Positions 42,230 to 51,228 of a DNA stretch of 64,000 nt are shown here, piece by piece. The stretch is from CAZMZF01 sp964570765. GTDB lineage: Bacteria; Zixibacteria; MSB-5A5; RBG-16-43-9. How positions within the stretch are numbered: position 1 is the first letter of the stretch; each line of letters begins with the position of its first letter. The notes beneath the pieces were generated by a model that was not told where the DNA came from, did not search any database, and saw nothing but the letters and a program-made list of their open reading frames with translations. The translations under genes and the position numbers were made by a program. The stretch is taken from assembly GCA_964570765.1 (NCBI GenBank), contig CAZMZF010000010.1:1-64000 (forward strand), in the 5' to 3' direction.

Positions 42230-44197
42230 ATGAAAAAGCTGATCTTTTTACTCGTTTGCTTGCAAATTGCTGTTACCGCTTATGGTAAAGAATACACTCA
42301 AGCTTATGAAGATAAACTGATTCAGGATCTAAAAGGAATATATACTAAGGAAGCTATCATAACCCCGGATTTCCCCGCTGGACGCCCTGTAGATGCTACC
42401 CCTTTGATCCTTCAAGCCAAGTATGATTTCCCTTTCTTAAGCTCAGCGACTCAGAAGGTTTTATACTCTTTTTTCTCAAGACCTACTGATTCAATCACTT
42501 TAGAGTATACTATAGATTCCCCGAGTGGTCATTTTAAAATTCATTTCACTAAAACCGGAACAAATGCGGTTTATCAATCAAGTGTAGATAATAATGGAAA
42601 TGGGGTTCCAGATTATGTAGATAACTGCGCCTCTATTTTAGATTATGTATGGGCAAAAGAAGTTGATACCTTAGGTTATCTTTCTCCACCGGATGATGGC
42701 TGGTATCCTTTTTACCTGAACAATGGTGGAGATGGAAAATATGACATCTACCTCCGGGCTTTCGGCACAGAATATTTAGGACAAACTACCCGTGAAACCA
42801 CCCAGACAGAAAGCTCAGTTGTCTATACTAGCTTTATCGAGTTAGATAACGACTATCTGGGTTACCCTTACTATCATTCACAATATGATTGGCTCAGAGT
42901 TACAGCCGCGCATGAGTTTTTTCATGCTATCCAGTTTGGCTATGATGCATTTGAATCCGAGGTAACCAGAGGTCTGGTGAAACCATACTGGATGGAGATG
43001 AGCGCTACCTGGATGGAAGATCAGGTTTACGATAATATAAACGATTATATTTATTATCTTCCATATTTTTTCAACTATCCCTGGCTCTCTTTGAGAACTT
43101 TTTCCAATGATGAAAATGATAAGCCAAGGTATTATCACGCTTATGGATCCTGCGTTTGGCCCATATATTTAGGGGAGAGATTCGGAATAAATATCATCAA
43201 GGATATCTGGACTAAGTGCCGTGAGGTTCCGGATGATAATGTCCTTCCTGCTACTGATCAGATCCTAAATGATCCATATAGCAGTTCATTAAATGATGCC
43301 TTTCGTGAATTCACGGTCTGGAATTATTTTACCGGAGACAGGGCAAACCCTGACATATTAGGCTTCTATTCAGAAGGTGAGCTTTTTTTTGACCCCTCTG
43401 GTAATCCTATAAGAGTTAAAGAAACAGATATGCATAATTTCTATCCGGTTACTGATAGTTTTATTACCGCACAATTACCTCAAAATCTGGGAGCAAATTA
43501 TATAACTTTTATTCCCATAACAGATTCTGCTGGAGGGTTGAGAATATATTTTAATGGAGATGCTGGAGCAGAGTGGGAAGTTTCACTCATCGGCAATAGA
43601 TGCATTGATTTTCCTCCTGAGACTACACAATTTACCCCAGAGACTTTTACCCAAAACAATAAATGTAATTTCCCTTCTGAAATCTCAAAGATAGAATTGG
43701 ATCCTATTCAACAAAACGGAATGGGGAGGATTTTTGACTGGACTCGTTTTTTAGCGGTATCGATGGTAGTTGCCAGAGCTGATACTGATACTATTTCTTC
43801 AAATTTTAAATATAGGTATTCTGCAGAATTTGACACGTCTTTAAAAGCTGGCTGGACACCTCCTTCTGTAGACAGAGTATATCAAAATTTTCCTAATCCT
43901 TTTGTAATTAGCGATGCCAACTCCACCACAAAATTTCCACTTTCTTTAAAAAGTCCATCTGATGTAAAACTTTTTATCTTTACAACATCCGGTGAACTTA
44001 TTTGGGAATATGCCTGGTTTAACAAATGTCCAGGGAACTACGTTACTACTGAATATCTTAAACCAGATTTTCTTCCATTCCAGTGGGATGGCAGAAATAT
44101 GAATGGTGAGTATGTAGCTTCCGGGATTTATATATATAGAATAGTAACTAATAACACCTCAGCTACTAAAAAACTGGTGGTGATAAATCAGAGGTAG
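42230..44197 (+). CDS. Secreted zinc metalloprotease, MXAN_6640-like, with FlgD/T9SS-type tail
   Basis: 655 residues from the ATG at 42230, which has AGAAAGGAG upstream; an in-frame ATG at 42167 lies in repeat DNA. Signal peptide (to about 19), a DNNGNGVPDYVDN calcium-type loop, the metalloprotease motif AAHEFFHAIQFGYD with EMSATWMED downstream as likely third-ligand region, and a C-terminal sorting module (VYQNFPNPFVISDANSTTKF, FQWDGRNMNGEYVASGIYIY). Export and surface attachment by a type IX-like route is inferred from the tail. It is a paralogue of the 51.2 kb gene over the catalytic region. Confidence 0.82.
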   Translation: MKKLIFLLVCLQIAVTAYGKEYTQAYEDKLIQDLKGIYTKEAIITPDFPAGRPVDATPLILQAKYDFPFLSSATQKVLYSFFSRPTDSITLEYTIDSPSGHFKIHFTKTGTNAVYQSSVDNNGNGVPDYVDNCASILDYVWAKEVDTLGYLSPPDDGWYPFYLNNGGDGKYDIYLRAFGTEYLGQTTRETTQTESSVVYTSFIELDNDYLGYPYYHSQYDWLRVTAAHEFFHAIQFGYDAFESEVTRGLVKPYWMEMSATWMEDQVYDNINDYIYYLPYFFNYPWLSLRTFSNDENDKPRYYHAYGSCVWPIYLGERFGINIIKDIWTKCREVPDDNVLPATDQILNDPYSSSLNDAFREFTVWNYFTGDRANPDILGFYSEGELFFDPSGNPIRVKETDMHNFYPVTDSFITAQLPQNLGANYITFIPITDSAGGLRIYFNGDAGAEWEVSLIGNRCIDFPPETTQFTPETFTQNNKCNFPSEISKIELDPIQQNGMGRIFDWTRFLAVSMVVARADTDTISSNFKYRYSAEFDTSLKAGWTPPSVDRVYQNFPNPFVISDANSTTKFPLSLKSPSDVKLFIFTTSGELIWEYAWFNKCPGNYVTTEYLKPDFLPFQWDGRNMNGEYVASGIYIYRIVTNNTSATKKLVVINQR

Positions 44198-44202
44198 AGA
44201 TT

Positions 44203-44416
44203 CTTCTCCTCGCAGAGGATCAGGATGATATGTACGGGTGGGAGGTGTCATTCTGAACGAAGTGAAGAATCTTTTGGTTTTAAGTAAAAGAGATTCTTCG
44301 GTCGTCCATTTGGACTCCCTCAGAATGACAAAAGTTAGGATATTCATACTGAGAGAAACGAAGCATCTAAAGACAAAAACCAATAGATTCTTCGCCCGTA
44401 GGGCTCAGAATGACAA
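44203..44416. repeat. Cluster of GTCATTCTGA...CAGAATGAC elements
   Basis: A fragment AGATTCTTC...GATCAGGATGA (44203-44230), a full unit with inverted ends TGTCATTCTGA and TCAGAATGACA (44246-44330), and a third partial unit AGATTCTTCGCCCG...CAGAATGACA (44380-44416). Related units lie at 42035-42095 and 61889-61971. No riboswitch-like core is seen before the transporter gene. Confidence 0.8.
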
Positions 44417-44437
44417 ACGCTTTATGAAAATTAAAAT

Positions 44438-44980
44438 ATGACTTTTTCTTCCAGGAAAATTGCCAAAATCGGTGTGTTTACTGCACTGCCTATAGTCTTG
44501 AAAATACCAATTCTCCAGATACCCAACGTGGAGTTCTTCAGCTTCGTGGTTTTTACTTCAGGCTTTTTGTTAGGTATAATCGAAGGCGGTATTGTAGGTG
44601 CTCTTTCGATAAGCATCTATACTATCTTCAACCCTTATGGACTTCCACCTTTACCCATAGGAATTGCACAGGTTCTATCAATGATTTTCATCGGAATTTT
44701 GGGAGGTTTGCTCTTTAAAATTATTCGCTTGAAAAAAGTCAAGAAAATAAATTTATCTATTTTTATCTGGATGGGGGTTACGGGATTTTCTGTTACTCTT
44801 TTATTTGACCTTTTAACTAATTTAGGCGTCGTTATAGTGACGGGTCAATTTATACCAATTATGTTTGCGGCAATTCCTTTTGCCCTGATTCATCTTCTCT
44901 CTAATACTTTAATATTCATCTTGTTGACACCTCTCCTTTTTCGTTTAACCAGATTAGAAAGAAGAGGTGAGCTTGTTTAA
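44438..44980 (+). CDS. ECF transporter substrate-binding (S) component
   Basis: 180 residues with about five or six hydrophobic helices. VLKIPILQIPNVEFFSFVVF, FLLGIIEGGIVGALSI and FNPYGLPPLPIGIAQVLSMI are typical of vitamin ECF S components; the first cytosolic stretch ends in AKIGVFTAL, the usual helix-1 packing motif. The ligand cannot be named, although cobalamin or a related cofactor would fit the TonB-dependent receptor encoded next, which overlaps it by 14 bases. No energising EcfA/T genes are in the window. Confidence 0.78.
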   Translation: MTFSSRKIAKIGVFTALPIVLKIPILQIPNVEFFSFVVFTSGFLLGIIEGGIVGALSISIYTIFNPYGLPPLPIGIAQVLSMIFIGILGGLLFKIIRLKKVKKINLSIFIWMGVTGFSVTLLFDLLTNLGVVIVTGQFIPIMFAAIPFALIHLLSNTLIFILLTPLLFRLTRLERRGELV

Positions 44981-46925
44981 AATAATTAATTTTATATTGC
45001 TGTTCTTTCTGCTCCTTTTCTCTTTATCTCTGGCGCAGGATGACGACTCTCTTCTTTTAACTTCGAATCCGCCTTCGGCGGATAGCACCTATATAATTGA
45101 AAGTCTAACTGATAAAGTATGTTCACTTTTTACTACAAATTATGTTATCTCATCTGAAAATATTGAAAACTCAATCTATAAAAGCCTGGGTGGATTGTTA
45201 AAAACATACCGGGACATTGATGTAACCAGTTATGGTCCCTATGGTCAGCCTGAATATGCAACCATCTGGGGAGGAACTTCCAGACAACTATTGATCTATC
45301 AAGACGGGATTCCCTTTTCTCAGCAGACGATATATCTACCCCAGACTGGCGACCTTGATCTTTTCTCTGTTCCCTCAGAGAATATAGAATCTATCCAGAT
45401 TATAGATAACCCGGTTGCCAGTATCCTGGGTAGAGGTACGGGAATAGGAGGGCTAAGACTAAAATCCAAAGAATTTAAAACTGGCCAGCCGTATTCAAGA
45501 ATAAATTTTGAAAGAGGTCCTTATGGCTACAGAAAAACCCAGATTGATTTTGGTAAGAATTTAGGTCGTAAAATAGGTTTCTATTTTACCGGCGGATGGA
45601 AAAAATCTGACGGGGAGGTAGCGAACAGTAACTTCAAGTCTCTATACCTAACCGGCAATCTTCTTTATAAAATGAAAGAAAACTGGACAGCAAGGCTGAA
45701 GTTATATCATTTTGAGAACCGTGCTGGTAATCCTTTACCTTATGAATCTGCAATCGCTTTGAAAACCAAAGGAGATAGCTGGATTTTGGATTTGAATTCA
45801 GATTATTATTTTAAAAACAATACGCTACTGAAAATTGAAGGTCTGTATAGCTCTAATTCAGCTAAAAGTTACAATGGTGGCTATTTTCTCGACAGGGAAA
45901 AGGATGGTAGGGAATATTATCTAAAGGGAAGTTACCAATTCAGATGGGACAGGAGAAATCAAGCCAGATTGGAAGGATTTCTTAGCAGGGAGAAGTTAAA
46001 AATAAAAGGGTTGGAAAAATCTACGAACCAAGGGTATCTTTCCTATCTGCATCTATTAGAGTTCTCTTCAAAATTCTACACCTTTCTCTTTTTAAGATTA
46101 AACCGAAATACCGATTTTGGATCCAGAGGACAGGAGTTTAACTGGAATTTATCCGGCACAGGAGGGGTCTCTTATCTGCCGAATAAAGAGCTGACTTTAT
46201 TTTTCATCTTTTCCCGTGTCTTTGACAATCCCACATTACATGACCTTTACCTTAAGAGGAGCAGTTATTCGGTTCATTTCGATTCAACCTATTTTTCTTA
46301 TCAAGAATATTATAACCTTTTTCTTGGGACTGAAGGATTTACTTCTGGAAATATTGGATTCTCCTGGCTGAAAAAAGAATTCAGCCTGAGAAGTTCCCTC
46401 TTTTTCTCTTTGAATCGGGACAACTTAGAATGGACTTTCTCTAAAACAGTTGACCGGGTTTTTCCTTATACCTTTATCAGATACCAGTACTTGCCTTCTA
46501 ACCGGGAAAATAATTTATTCGGTCTATCTTTAGATTATGATTATATATTCTCTCCTAACTTTGAAACTGGTTTTTCCTATGCTTACAAAAGAGCCCGTTC
46601 TCATAAAAACTATCATTTTCCCTATACTCCGGAACATAGCTTGTTTAGTTATTTCCAGTATTCAAATGAATATTTGAGAAAGGAGATCGGAGTTAAGGTA
46701 AGACTGGAACAGGAATATCTCTCTAAGAGGTATCTGGCTGATTATGATCAGGACCAGGTTCCTTTTGCCCTTCTTTTTAATTCCAAAATCACTTTGAGGT
46801 TTTTAAATTTTCGTTTCTATTATGTAATCGAGAATATAATCAATGAGACTTATCGGACCAGAGGTGATTTTAATATGCCGGAGAGAACTTTCTGGTTCGG
46901 GTTTAGCTGGGATTTCTATGATTAA
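44967..46925 (+). CDS. TonB-dependent outer-membrane receptor
   Basis: 652 residues: signal peptide (to about 23), a plug domain (about 70-165: LGGLLKTYRDIDVTSYGP, IWGGTSRQLLIYQDGIPF, VASILGRGTGIGGLRL) and a beta-barrel of alternating strands ending in FGFSWDFYD with the terminal aromatic. It would import a vitamin or siderophore-like ligand across the outer membrane. GTG start overlapping the end of the ECF S gene, which suggests the two form one uptake route. The plug resembles BtuB-type receptors more than SusC types, with no carboxypeptidase-like N-terminal domain. Confidence 0.85.
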   Translation: MSLFKIINFILLFFLLLFSLSLAQDDDSLLLTSNPPSADSTYIIESLTDKVCSLFTTNYVISSENIENSIYKSLGGLLKTYRDIDVTSYGPYGQPEYATIWGGTSRQLLIYQDGIPFSQQTIYLPQTGDLDLFSVPSENIESIQIIDNPVASILGRGTGIGGLRLKSKEFKTGQPYSRINFERGPYGYRKTQIDFGKNLGRKIGFYFTGGWKKSDGEVANSNFKSLYLTGNLLYKMKENWTARLKLYHFENRAGNPLPYESAIALKTKGDSWILDLNSDYYFKNNTLLKIEGLYSSNSAKSYNGGYFLDREKDGREYYLKGSYQFRWDRRNQARLEGFLSREKLKIKGLEKSTNQGYLSYLHLLEFSSKFYTFLFLRLNRNTDFGSRGQEFNWNLSGTGGVSYLPNKELTLFFIFSRVFDNPTLHDLYLKRSSYSVHFDSTYFSYQEYYNLFLGTEGFTSGNIGFSWLKKEFSLRSSLFFSLNRDNLEWTFSKTVDRVFPYTFIRYQYLPSNRENNLFGLSLDYDYIFSPNFETGFSYAYKRARSHKNYHFPYTPEHSLFSYFQYSNEYLRKEIGVKVRLEQEYLSKRYLADYDQDQVPFALLFNSKITLRFLNFRFYYVIENIINETYRTRGDFNMPERTFWFGFSWDFYD

Positions 46926-46942
46926 GGTTTTTAAAATATTTT

Positions 46943-47030
46943 CGTAGGGCAAATCTCAAGATCCATTCTGGACCTTCAGGTTTGCTTTTTTGCAAGGCTA
47001 AAGTCTCAAGACCTTGAGGCCTTGCCCTAC
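46943..47030. repeat. Composite CGTAGGGCAA...TTGCCCTAC repeat
   Basis: Outer inverted ends CGTAGGGCAA and TTGCCCTAC; inner half-sites AAATCTCAAGATCC and GGCTAAAGTCTCAAGACCTTG, with GGTTTGC between. It supplies a spurious upstream start for the following HD gene. Confidence 0.8.
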
Positions 47031-47054
47031 ATAATGGAAAAAGAAGGAGAAATT

Positions 47055-47600
47055 ATGAATCGGGAAGAGGCATTAAATTTAGTTAAATCTAAAGTCAAAA
47101 ATAAGAATCTGATCAAGCATATGTTAGCGGTCGAAGCGATAATGAGAAGGCTGTCAGAATATTTCAATGAGGATACAGAGCTCTGGGGTTTGACCGGACT
47201 TTTACACGATTTAGATTACGATTTCACAGTAAACGATTTTGCCAATCACGGCATCCTTACAACCGAGTGGCTTAAAGAATATAATTTGGATGAAAAATTA
47301 CTTTATGCCATCAAAGCCCATCCCAAACATGTGCCAGCAACTTCTAAGTTAGACTGGGCACTTTTTGCCACAGACCCTTTATCCGGATTGATTGTGGCAG
47401 CAACCTTAATGCATCCGACAAAGAAAATAAAAAATGTAACCCCTGAATTTGTCCTCAATCGATTTAAGGAGAAAAGGTTTGCGGCTGGAGCAAACCGGGA
47501 GGATATAAAAGAATGTGAGAAGATGGGTTTGACTCTGGAAAAGTTTGTGGAGCTGGCTTTAGAAGGAATGCAGAGAATAGATGCTGATTTAGAATTGTAG
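47055..47600 (+). CDS. HD-domain hydrolase
   Basis: 181 residues from the ATG at 47055, which has GAAGGAG just upstream; a longer frame begins inside the repeat. HD motif: His in IKHMLAVEAIM, HD in LLHDLDYDF, then HGILTTEWL and KAHPKH, and the Asp in FATDPLSGL. It is a soluble phosphohydrolase, perhaps acting on nucleotides, but substrate unknown. Stand-alone gene with repeats on both sides. Confidence 0.88.
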   Translation: MNREEALNLVKSKVKNKNLIKHMLAVEAIMRRLSEYFNEDTELWGLTGLLHDLDYDFTVNDFANHGILTTEWLKEYNLDEKLLYAIKAHPKHVPATSKLDWALFATDPLSGLIVAATLMHPTKKIKNVTPEFVLNRFKEKRFAAGANREDIKECEKMGLTLEKFVELALEGMQRIDADLEL

Positions 47601-47861
47601 CTGCCTGATTTGTCAGGCTTATTTTAGCTTGGATTGTAAACCTTTCCTTCGGTGGCTACGAGCCCGCCCGCCCGTCCTACAGATCCGTAGGATAGGGCAC
47701 CAGACGTAGTCTCCGCTTCTCGGACAGGTTTACCAATTCATCTAAAATGGTATATTCCAGTATTTAAACCCAGGTTGAGGGCAAACTGGGTCTACCAAAA
47801 TTAGTAACCCTGCCTTGCCCTCAAGGCGGGATAGTGGCTAAACATAAGAATTTTTAGATAA
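47601..47861. repeat. Gap with mixed palindrome remnants
   Basis: 261 bases. CTGCCTGATTTGTCAGGC hairpin, a GCCCGCCCGCCCG patch, TCCTACAGATCCGTAGGA, ACCCAGGTTGAGGGCAAACT with GGGT, and TGCCTTGCCCTCAAGGCGG. These look like nested or decayed repeats; no promoter stands out. Confidence 0.5.
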
Positions 47862-48242
47862 ATGCGAAAAGTTATCCTTATATTCAGTTTGTTTTTCCTA
47901 TTTATAGCTGCCTATAAGACAAACTACGCCTTGGATAAATACAGATCAAAGAAAATTGAAACTAAAAATCATACAATTAAGGAAGATAAATGGCTGGGCT
48001 GGGATAAATTCGGTCATTTTTTCATAAGTGGATTTTTGAGCGGGTCCTCATATTCTATTTATCATAAAAGTTTCAACAATGACAAAGAATCTTCAATTTT
48101 ATTTTCCAGTTCCTTCACCCTGAGCTTGGGTATAGGGAAAGAAATAAACGATATGAAAAAACCTCAAAATAAGTTCAGCTACAAAGACCTTATCTTCGAT
48201 CTTATGGGCATTTCATTTGGTTTAATTATTGTCTCACATTAG
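47862..48242 (+). CDS. Small exported/membrane protein, DUF2279 (YfiM)-like
   Basis: 126 residues: an N-terminal hydrophobic signal (3-18), then WLGWDKFGHFFISGFLSG, GIGKEINDMK and FSYKDLIFDLMGISFGLIIV. The pattern Asp-Lys-x-Gly-His, Gly-Lys-Glu-x-x-Asp, and a final Asp plus hydrophobic helix resembles DUF2279/YfiM lipoprotein-type proteins, of unknown function. No lipobox is obvious. Two bases separate its stop from the next start, so it is probably co-transcribed with the transporter. Confidence 0.6.
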   Translation: MRKVILIFSLFFLFIAAYKTNYALDKYRSKKIETKNHTIKEDKWLGWDKFGHFFISGFLSGSSYSIYHKSFNNDKESSILFSSSFTLSLGIGKEINDMKKPQNKFSYKDLIFDLMGISFGLIIVSH

Positions 48243-48244
48243 TT

Positions 48245-49594
48245 ATGAATAATTTCATACAGAAAAGAATCGAGGTCTTTTCTTGGGGAATCTACGATTT
48301 TGCCAATACCATCTTTTCGATGAACATTATCACTATGTATTTTGCTCAATGGATAATTATAGATAACCATAAAGAAGATATACTGTATAGCACAACTTAC
48401 GCTTTATCCATGCTTTTAGTAGCTCTGACTATGCCGGTTTTAGGTGCAGTCTCGGACAATCGTGGGAAAAGGAAACCTTATCTTTTCATTTTAACCCTGG
48501 GCTGTATTTTAGGAACTTTTTTGATTGGAGGGGTAAGCACTGAAATCACAAATACTAACCTTAAAGTTTTCTCTGCTTTGTTTTTCTTTCTTCTGGCAAA
48601 TTCCTGCTTTGAGGGTAGCTTGGTTTTTTATAATGCTTTACTCCCTGAGGTTTCTTCACCTAAGAATATCGGAAAAGTCTCTGGTTTTGGAGTAGCTTTA
48701 GGTTATCTCGGTGCAATAGTCGGGCTACTTTTAGTTAAGCCCTTTGTTACTGGAAACTTTTTCGGGCTTCAATTTAACTCGGGTGGAAGAGAGAAGGCAT
48801 TCATCCCTACCGCGATTTTTTTCCTTTTGTTTAGCTTACCAACCTTTATATTTGTTAAAGAGAAAGCAAACCAGGCTATAGATGAAAAAAAAGTAAAAAT
48901 TAAAGAGGCCTTTAAAAAAGTCTGGGATGGAATTGTTAATACCAGGAAATATCCGGGGGTCTTACGCTTTCTTATCGCAGATTATTTTTTCGAGGATGCC
49001 ATTGCCACAGTGATTATTTTTATGGCAGTATACGCTCAGGTGGTTATGAATATGGAAGATGATGTCAAGATAGTATTTTTCTGGTTTGCCACTACTTTTG
49101 CGGTCATAGGCTCATTTATAGCCGGAGCAGTAAGTGACCGCATAGGTCCAAAAAAAACCTTGTTTTTTGTAGTCCTGGGCTGGATATTATCTTTATCAGT
49201 TATTATATTCACTACTCACACTTTCTATTTCTGGATTATGGGTCCATTTATCGGGATATTTTTAGGCTCAACCTGGACAACCTCCAGACCACTTCTGACC
49301 ACTTTAGCTCCAAAAAAGATGTTAGGGCAGTTTTTCGGCTTATATTCTTTATCTGGCAGAGCCGCTGCCATTATTGGACCACTTCTCTGGGGTGGAACGG
49401 TTCTTTATTTTAAGAAAGACAATATTCTGGTAAAAAATATGATAAATACTTTATCAAAATTTGGGATTAATTTTTCAGAGCAGGTTTTGAATACCATCCA
49501 GTATCGTTTTGCTATCCTGATTTTGATACTTTTGATGCTCGTTGGTCTTATAATATTTATAAAAGTTCCAGATAAAAAAAGTTATGACGAATGA
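48245..49594 (+). CDS. UMF1-family major facilitator transporter
   Basis: 449 residues with about 12 transmembrane segments. The N-terminal SWGIYDFANTIFSMNI and LGAVSDNRGKRKPYLF are the UMF1 (Atg22-like) MFS signature; the loop-2 type GAVSDxxGxRKP motif is repeated as GAVSDRIGPKK in the second half. Substrate unknown; amino-acid or small-molecule efflux is the general expectation for the family. Confidence 0.88.
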   Translation: MNNFIQKRIEVFSWGIYDFANTIFSMNIITMYFAQWIIIDNHKEDILYSTTYALSMLLVALTMPVLGAVSDNRGKRKPYLFILTLGCILGTFLIGGVSTEITNTNLKVFSALFFFLLANSCFEGSLVFYNALLPEVSSPKNIGKVSGFGVALGYLGAIVGLLLVKPFVTGNFFGLQFNSGGREKAFIPTAIFFLLFSLPTFIFVKEKANQAIDEKKVKIKEAFKKVWDGIVNTRKYPGVLRFLIADYFFEDAIATVIIFMAVYAQVVMNMEDDVKIVFFWFATTFAVIGSFIAGAVSDRIGPKKTLFFVVLGWILSLSVIIFTTHTFYFWIMGPFIGIFLGSTWTTSRPLLTTLAPKKMLGQFFGLYSLSGRAAAIIGPLLWGGTVLYFKKDNILVKNMINTLSKFGINFSEQVLNTIQYRFAILILILLMLVGLIIFIKVPDKKSYDE

Positions 49595-49619
49595 TAAATT
49601 ACGGATAGCGGATAAAAAA

Positions 49620-49744
49620 ATGTCATTGCGACCCCGCCTCTAGCGGAGGAAGTCGTAGGGACAGAACATTGTTCTGTCCTTACTATCCACGTTAGAGACG
49701 GATAGCTTAGTCGTTCGTCTGTGGTGAGACTCCACGCAATGACA
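49620..49744. repeat. Nested TGTCATTGCGA...GCAATGACA element
   Basis: Outer inverted ends TGTCATTGCG and CGCAATGACA enclose a GTAGGGACAGAACATTGTTC palindrome with TGTCC and further stems. An inner palindrome of one class has inserted into, or evolved within, another. A decayed relative lies at 35004-35053. Confidence 0.75.
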
Positions 49745-49760
49745 GGTAAGGAGAATAAAT

Positions 49761-50795
49761 TTGGAGAGATGGCATGAAATAGTGGGGGCAATACATATCC
49801 ATTCAATAGATTCGGATGGGACCAAGTCTATACCGGATATAGCTAAGATCGGGGATAGGATAGGGCTTGATTTCCTGATGTTCTCCGACCATATGACTCT
49901 AAAATCATATCAATCTGGTTTGGAAGGGGTATATGGTAAAACACTGGTCATAATCGGGTATGAGATTCATGATAAACAGAACAAGAACCATTATCTGACT
50001 TTCAATCTGAAGGAGACCTTACCTTTTGGGCTCTCACCTCTGGAATATGTAAAACAGGTAAAAGAAAAAGGAGGATTGGGAATAATTGCTCATCCGGACG
50101 AGATCCGCAAAGATTTGCCCAAATATCCAGCCTATCCCTGGACCGCCTGGGAGGCAAAAGAGTTTGATGGTATAGAGATCTGGAATCAGATGTCCGAATG
50201 GATGGAGAAATTAACCAGGTTTAATCAGATTAAGATGCTTTTCTCACCGCGAAAATCCTTAGATAGCCCAACCGAGAGAATCTTGAGCAAATGGGATGAG
50301 CTGAACCAGAAAAGAAAAGTCTGCGGTATAGGAGCTATAGATGCTCACGCTCATCCTCATAAATTAGGTCCCTTGAAATTGATAATCTTTCCCTATGAGG
50401 TGCAGTTCAAATCCATTCGCACCCATCTGGTTTTAGACCAGCCCTTATCTTCAGATTTTGAAAAAGGGAAAGCCCAGATATTTTCCGCACTTTTAAACTG
50501 CAACGCTTTCGCCTCCAATTTCAAAAGGGGAGAGGCAAGAGGATTTCTTTTTTATGCTGAAGGGAAGAAAGATATGGCAAAAATAGGGGAGGAGATAAGA
50601 TTAGAGGAAATAGATAGCCTAATCGCAAAAACTCCAGCTAAAGCTGAAATAAGATTGATTCATAATGGGAAGTTGATATATAAAACAAAAGGGAAAGAAT
50701 TAGTTTGTCATCCGAAAGAAAAAGGGATTTATAGAATAGAAGCATTTAAAAGGGATAAAGGGTGGATTTTTTCAAATCATATAAGGATTGTTTGA
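49761..50795 (+). CDS. PHP-domain protein
   Basis: 344 residues. Metal-binding segments GAIHIHSIDSDGTKSI, MFSDHMTLKSY, GIIAHPDEIR and GAIDAHAHPHKLG place it in the PHP superfamily; the C-terminal 90 residues (IRLEEIDSLIAKTPAKAEIR, LVCHPKEKGIYRIEAFK) look like a small beta domain. TTG start with AAGGAG seven bases upstream. It is a different subgroup from the 41.2 kb PHP protein; substrate unknown. Confidence 0.82.
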   Translation: MERWHEIVGAIHIHSIDSDGTKSIPDIAKIGDRIGLDFLMFSDHMTLKSYQSGLEGVYGKTLVIIGYEIHDKQNKNHYLTFNLKETLPFGLSPLEYVKQVKEKGGLGIIAHPDEIRKDLPKYPAYPWTAWEAKEFDGIEIWNQMSEWMEKLTRFNQIKMLFSPRKSLDSPTERILSKWDELNQKRKVCGIGAIDAHAHPHKLGPLKLIIFPYEVQFKSIRTHLVLDQPLSSDFEKGKAQIFSALLNCNAFASNFKRGEARGFLFYAEGKKDMAKIGEEIRLEEIDSLIAKTPAKAEIRLIHNGKLIYKTKGKELVCHPKEKGIYRIEAFKRDKGWIFSNHIRIV

Positions 50796-51228
50796 ATTTG
50801 CAATAGAATTTAAAGAAGTTCTGTAGTGTAAGGCTTTAATTTTACTAAATATTAGAGAAGGGGTATCTTCATTTTCTAATGTCGATGAATCATAAACCTA
50901 TATGAAACATCTCTATTAATAAACTCCTCTTTTTCGTATTAAATTGATAGAATGGTTTTATTAGGGTTCGATAAATCGAACCCTTACTGTAGGGGCTTGA
51001 TTTATTCCGCCAAGGGCGGATTTTGTTTATTGACATATTCTGGATTTATATTAAATTGAATTTGATGAGCGAAAGTGCCGATAAATTGGGTGTAGGGACA
51101 GAATCCACCTAAGGCGGATTCTGTCCTATAATTAACAAGGCTAAAGCCTTGCTCTATGATTAAATCAAAATGACCTAATTTTAGTAAAGGTAGTCTATTA
51201 AATAACAGAGACTTATAACGGAGGCATA
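50796..51228. other. Repeat-bearing gap upstream of a metalloprotease gene
   Basis: 433 bases. Holds AGGGTTCGATAAATCGAACC with a final CT (50963-50984), GTAGGGGCTTGATTTATTCC with CGCCAAGGGCGG (50989-51020), a GTAGGGACAGAATCC...GGATTCTGTCC hairpin (51092-51126), AAGGCTAAAGCCTTGC (51138-51153) and a promoter-like sequence at 51030. No ORF. Confidence 0.65.
51030..51057 (+). promoter_or_regulatory. Candidate promoter of the dockerin metalloprotease gene
   Basis: TTGACA, 16 bases, TAAATT, about 170 bases upstream of the ATG. The same element and spacing precede the subtilase gene. The long leader would contain the palindrome at 51092-51126. Confidence 0.35.

Noticed and set aside
42878..43138. 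86-residue - strand frame inside the metalloprotease gene
   Set aside because: Antisense to the conserved HEFFH catalytic region; explained by codon composition.
44203..44437. Cobalamin or thiamin riboswitch before the ECF/TonB pair
   Set aside because: No conserved riboswitch core was found; the region is fully explained by dispersed repeats.
44238..44441. 67-residue + strand frame before the ECF S gene
   Set aside because: It consists of TCATTCTGA/CAGAATGAC elements, which carry open frames by composition. The peptide is not protein-like.
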